DNA from: Prevotellaceae bacterium
Lineage (GTDB): Bacteria > Bacteroidota > Bacteroidia > Bacteroidales > UBA932
DNA length: 21,900 bases
Direction: 5' to 3'
Assembly (NCBI GenBank): GCA_031257655.1
Contig: JAIROF010000105.1
Span: 1-21,900 of the forward strand
The notes beneath the pieces were generated by a model, which saw only the letters and a program-made list of their open reading frames with translations, made no database searches and was not told the DNA's origin. Positions within the stretch are counted from its first letter, which is position 1; each line of letters begins with the position of its first letter. The translations under genes were made by a program, and so were the position numbers. Below are positions 21,862 through 21,900 of this stretch, piece by piece.

Positions 21862-21900
21862 ATGCGTCTTGTGTTTTTCGATAAATTGGAGCGGCTATTG
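21862..21900 (+). CDS. possible start of another gene, cut by the window edge
   Basis: An ATG at 21862 opens a frame reading MRLVFFDKLERLL to the window end (13 codons). The spacing after AT-rich DNA and the helix-like DKLERLL pattern would fit the start of a small HTH-type protein, but 13 codons are too few to identify anything. Confidence 0.3.
   Translation, partial: MRLVFFDKLERLL

Overview
The window is from a member of the Bacteroidota, most likely Bacteroidales. The evidence is a SusC/SusD pair, a TamL-type lipoprotein, lipoprotein signals with acidic residues after the cysteine, TAnnTTTG (-7) promoter boxes with a TTTG (-33) box, and no obvious Shine-Dalgarno sites. Coding DNA is GC-rich and the gaps are AT-rich and full of repeats. 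The genus cannot be fixed from this alone.

Layout. 1-2182: an RbsD/FucU-type sugar mutarotase gene, a repeat-filled gap, tRNA-Leu(UAG) on the minus strand with a clear promoter and terminator, and a SpoU/TrmH-type rRNA methyltransferase on the minus strand. 2183-6056: tamL-like Omp85 lipoprotein gene and hisS on the plus strand. 6057-10112: an accessory, repeat-rich stretch holding a lipoprotein flavin-reductase-like gene, a DUF1016/YhcG-type PD-(D/E)XK nuclease gene, and a small unrecognised minus-strand ORF. 10113-21671: a polysaccharide utilization locus (PUL) of GH31 (PA14-inserted alpha-xylosidase type), SusC, SusD, a surface glycan-binding lipoprotein and a BACON-BACON-GH5 endoglucanase, all on the plus strand. 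21672-21900: heptamer repeats, AT-rich DNA and the possible start of another gene.

How the PUL parts fit together. The combination of an alpha-xylosidase-like GH31 and a GH5 endo-beta-glucanase resembles a small xyloglucan locus. The surface GH5 would cut the backbone, SusD and the binding lipoprotein would hold glycan at the surface, SusC would import oligosaccharides with TonB energy, and GH31 would remove non-reducing-end xylose. SusC, SusD and the binding protein are 23-24 nt apart, and the last pair of genes overlaps by ATGA, so they look co-transcribed. No PUL regulator is visible in the window.

The most unusual content is the repeat DNA. First, a 27-bp palindrome occurs five times in and around the DUF1016 nuclease gene. 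Two copies are in frame inside the gene, and three lie outside it in DNA that still reads as pieces of the same gene. Second, tandem repeats with a strict 7-bp period sit exactly at gene borders: tRNA 5' end, hisS start codon, and the stop codons of tamL, hisS and GH5. Third, several families of longer hairpin repeats are shared between gaps. These repeats are described separately below.
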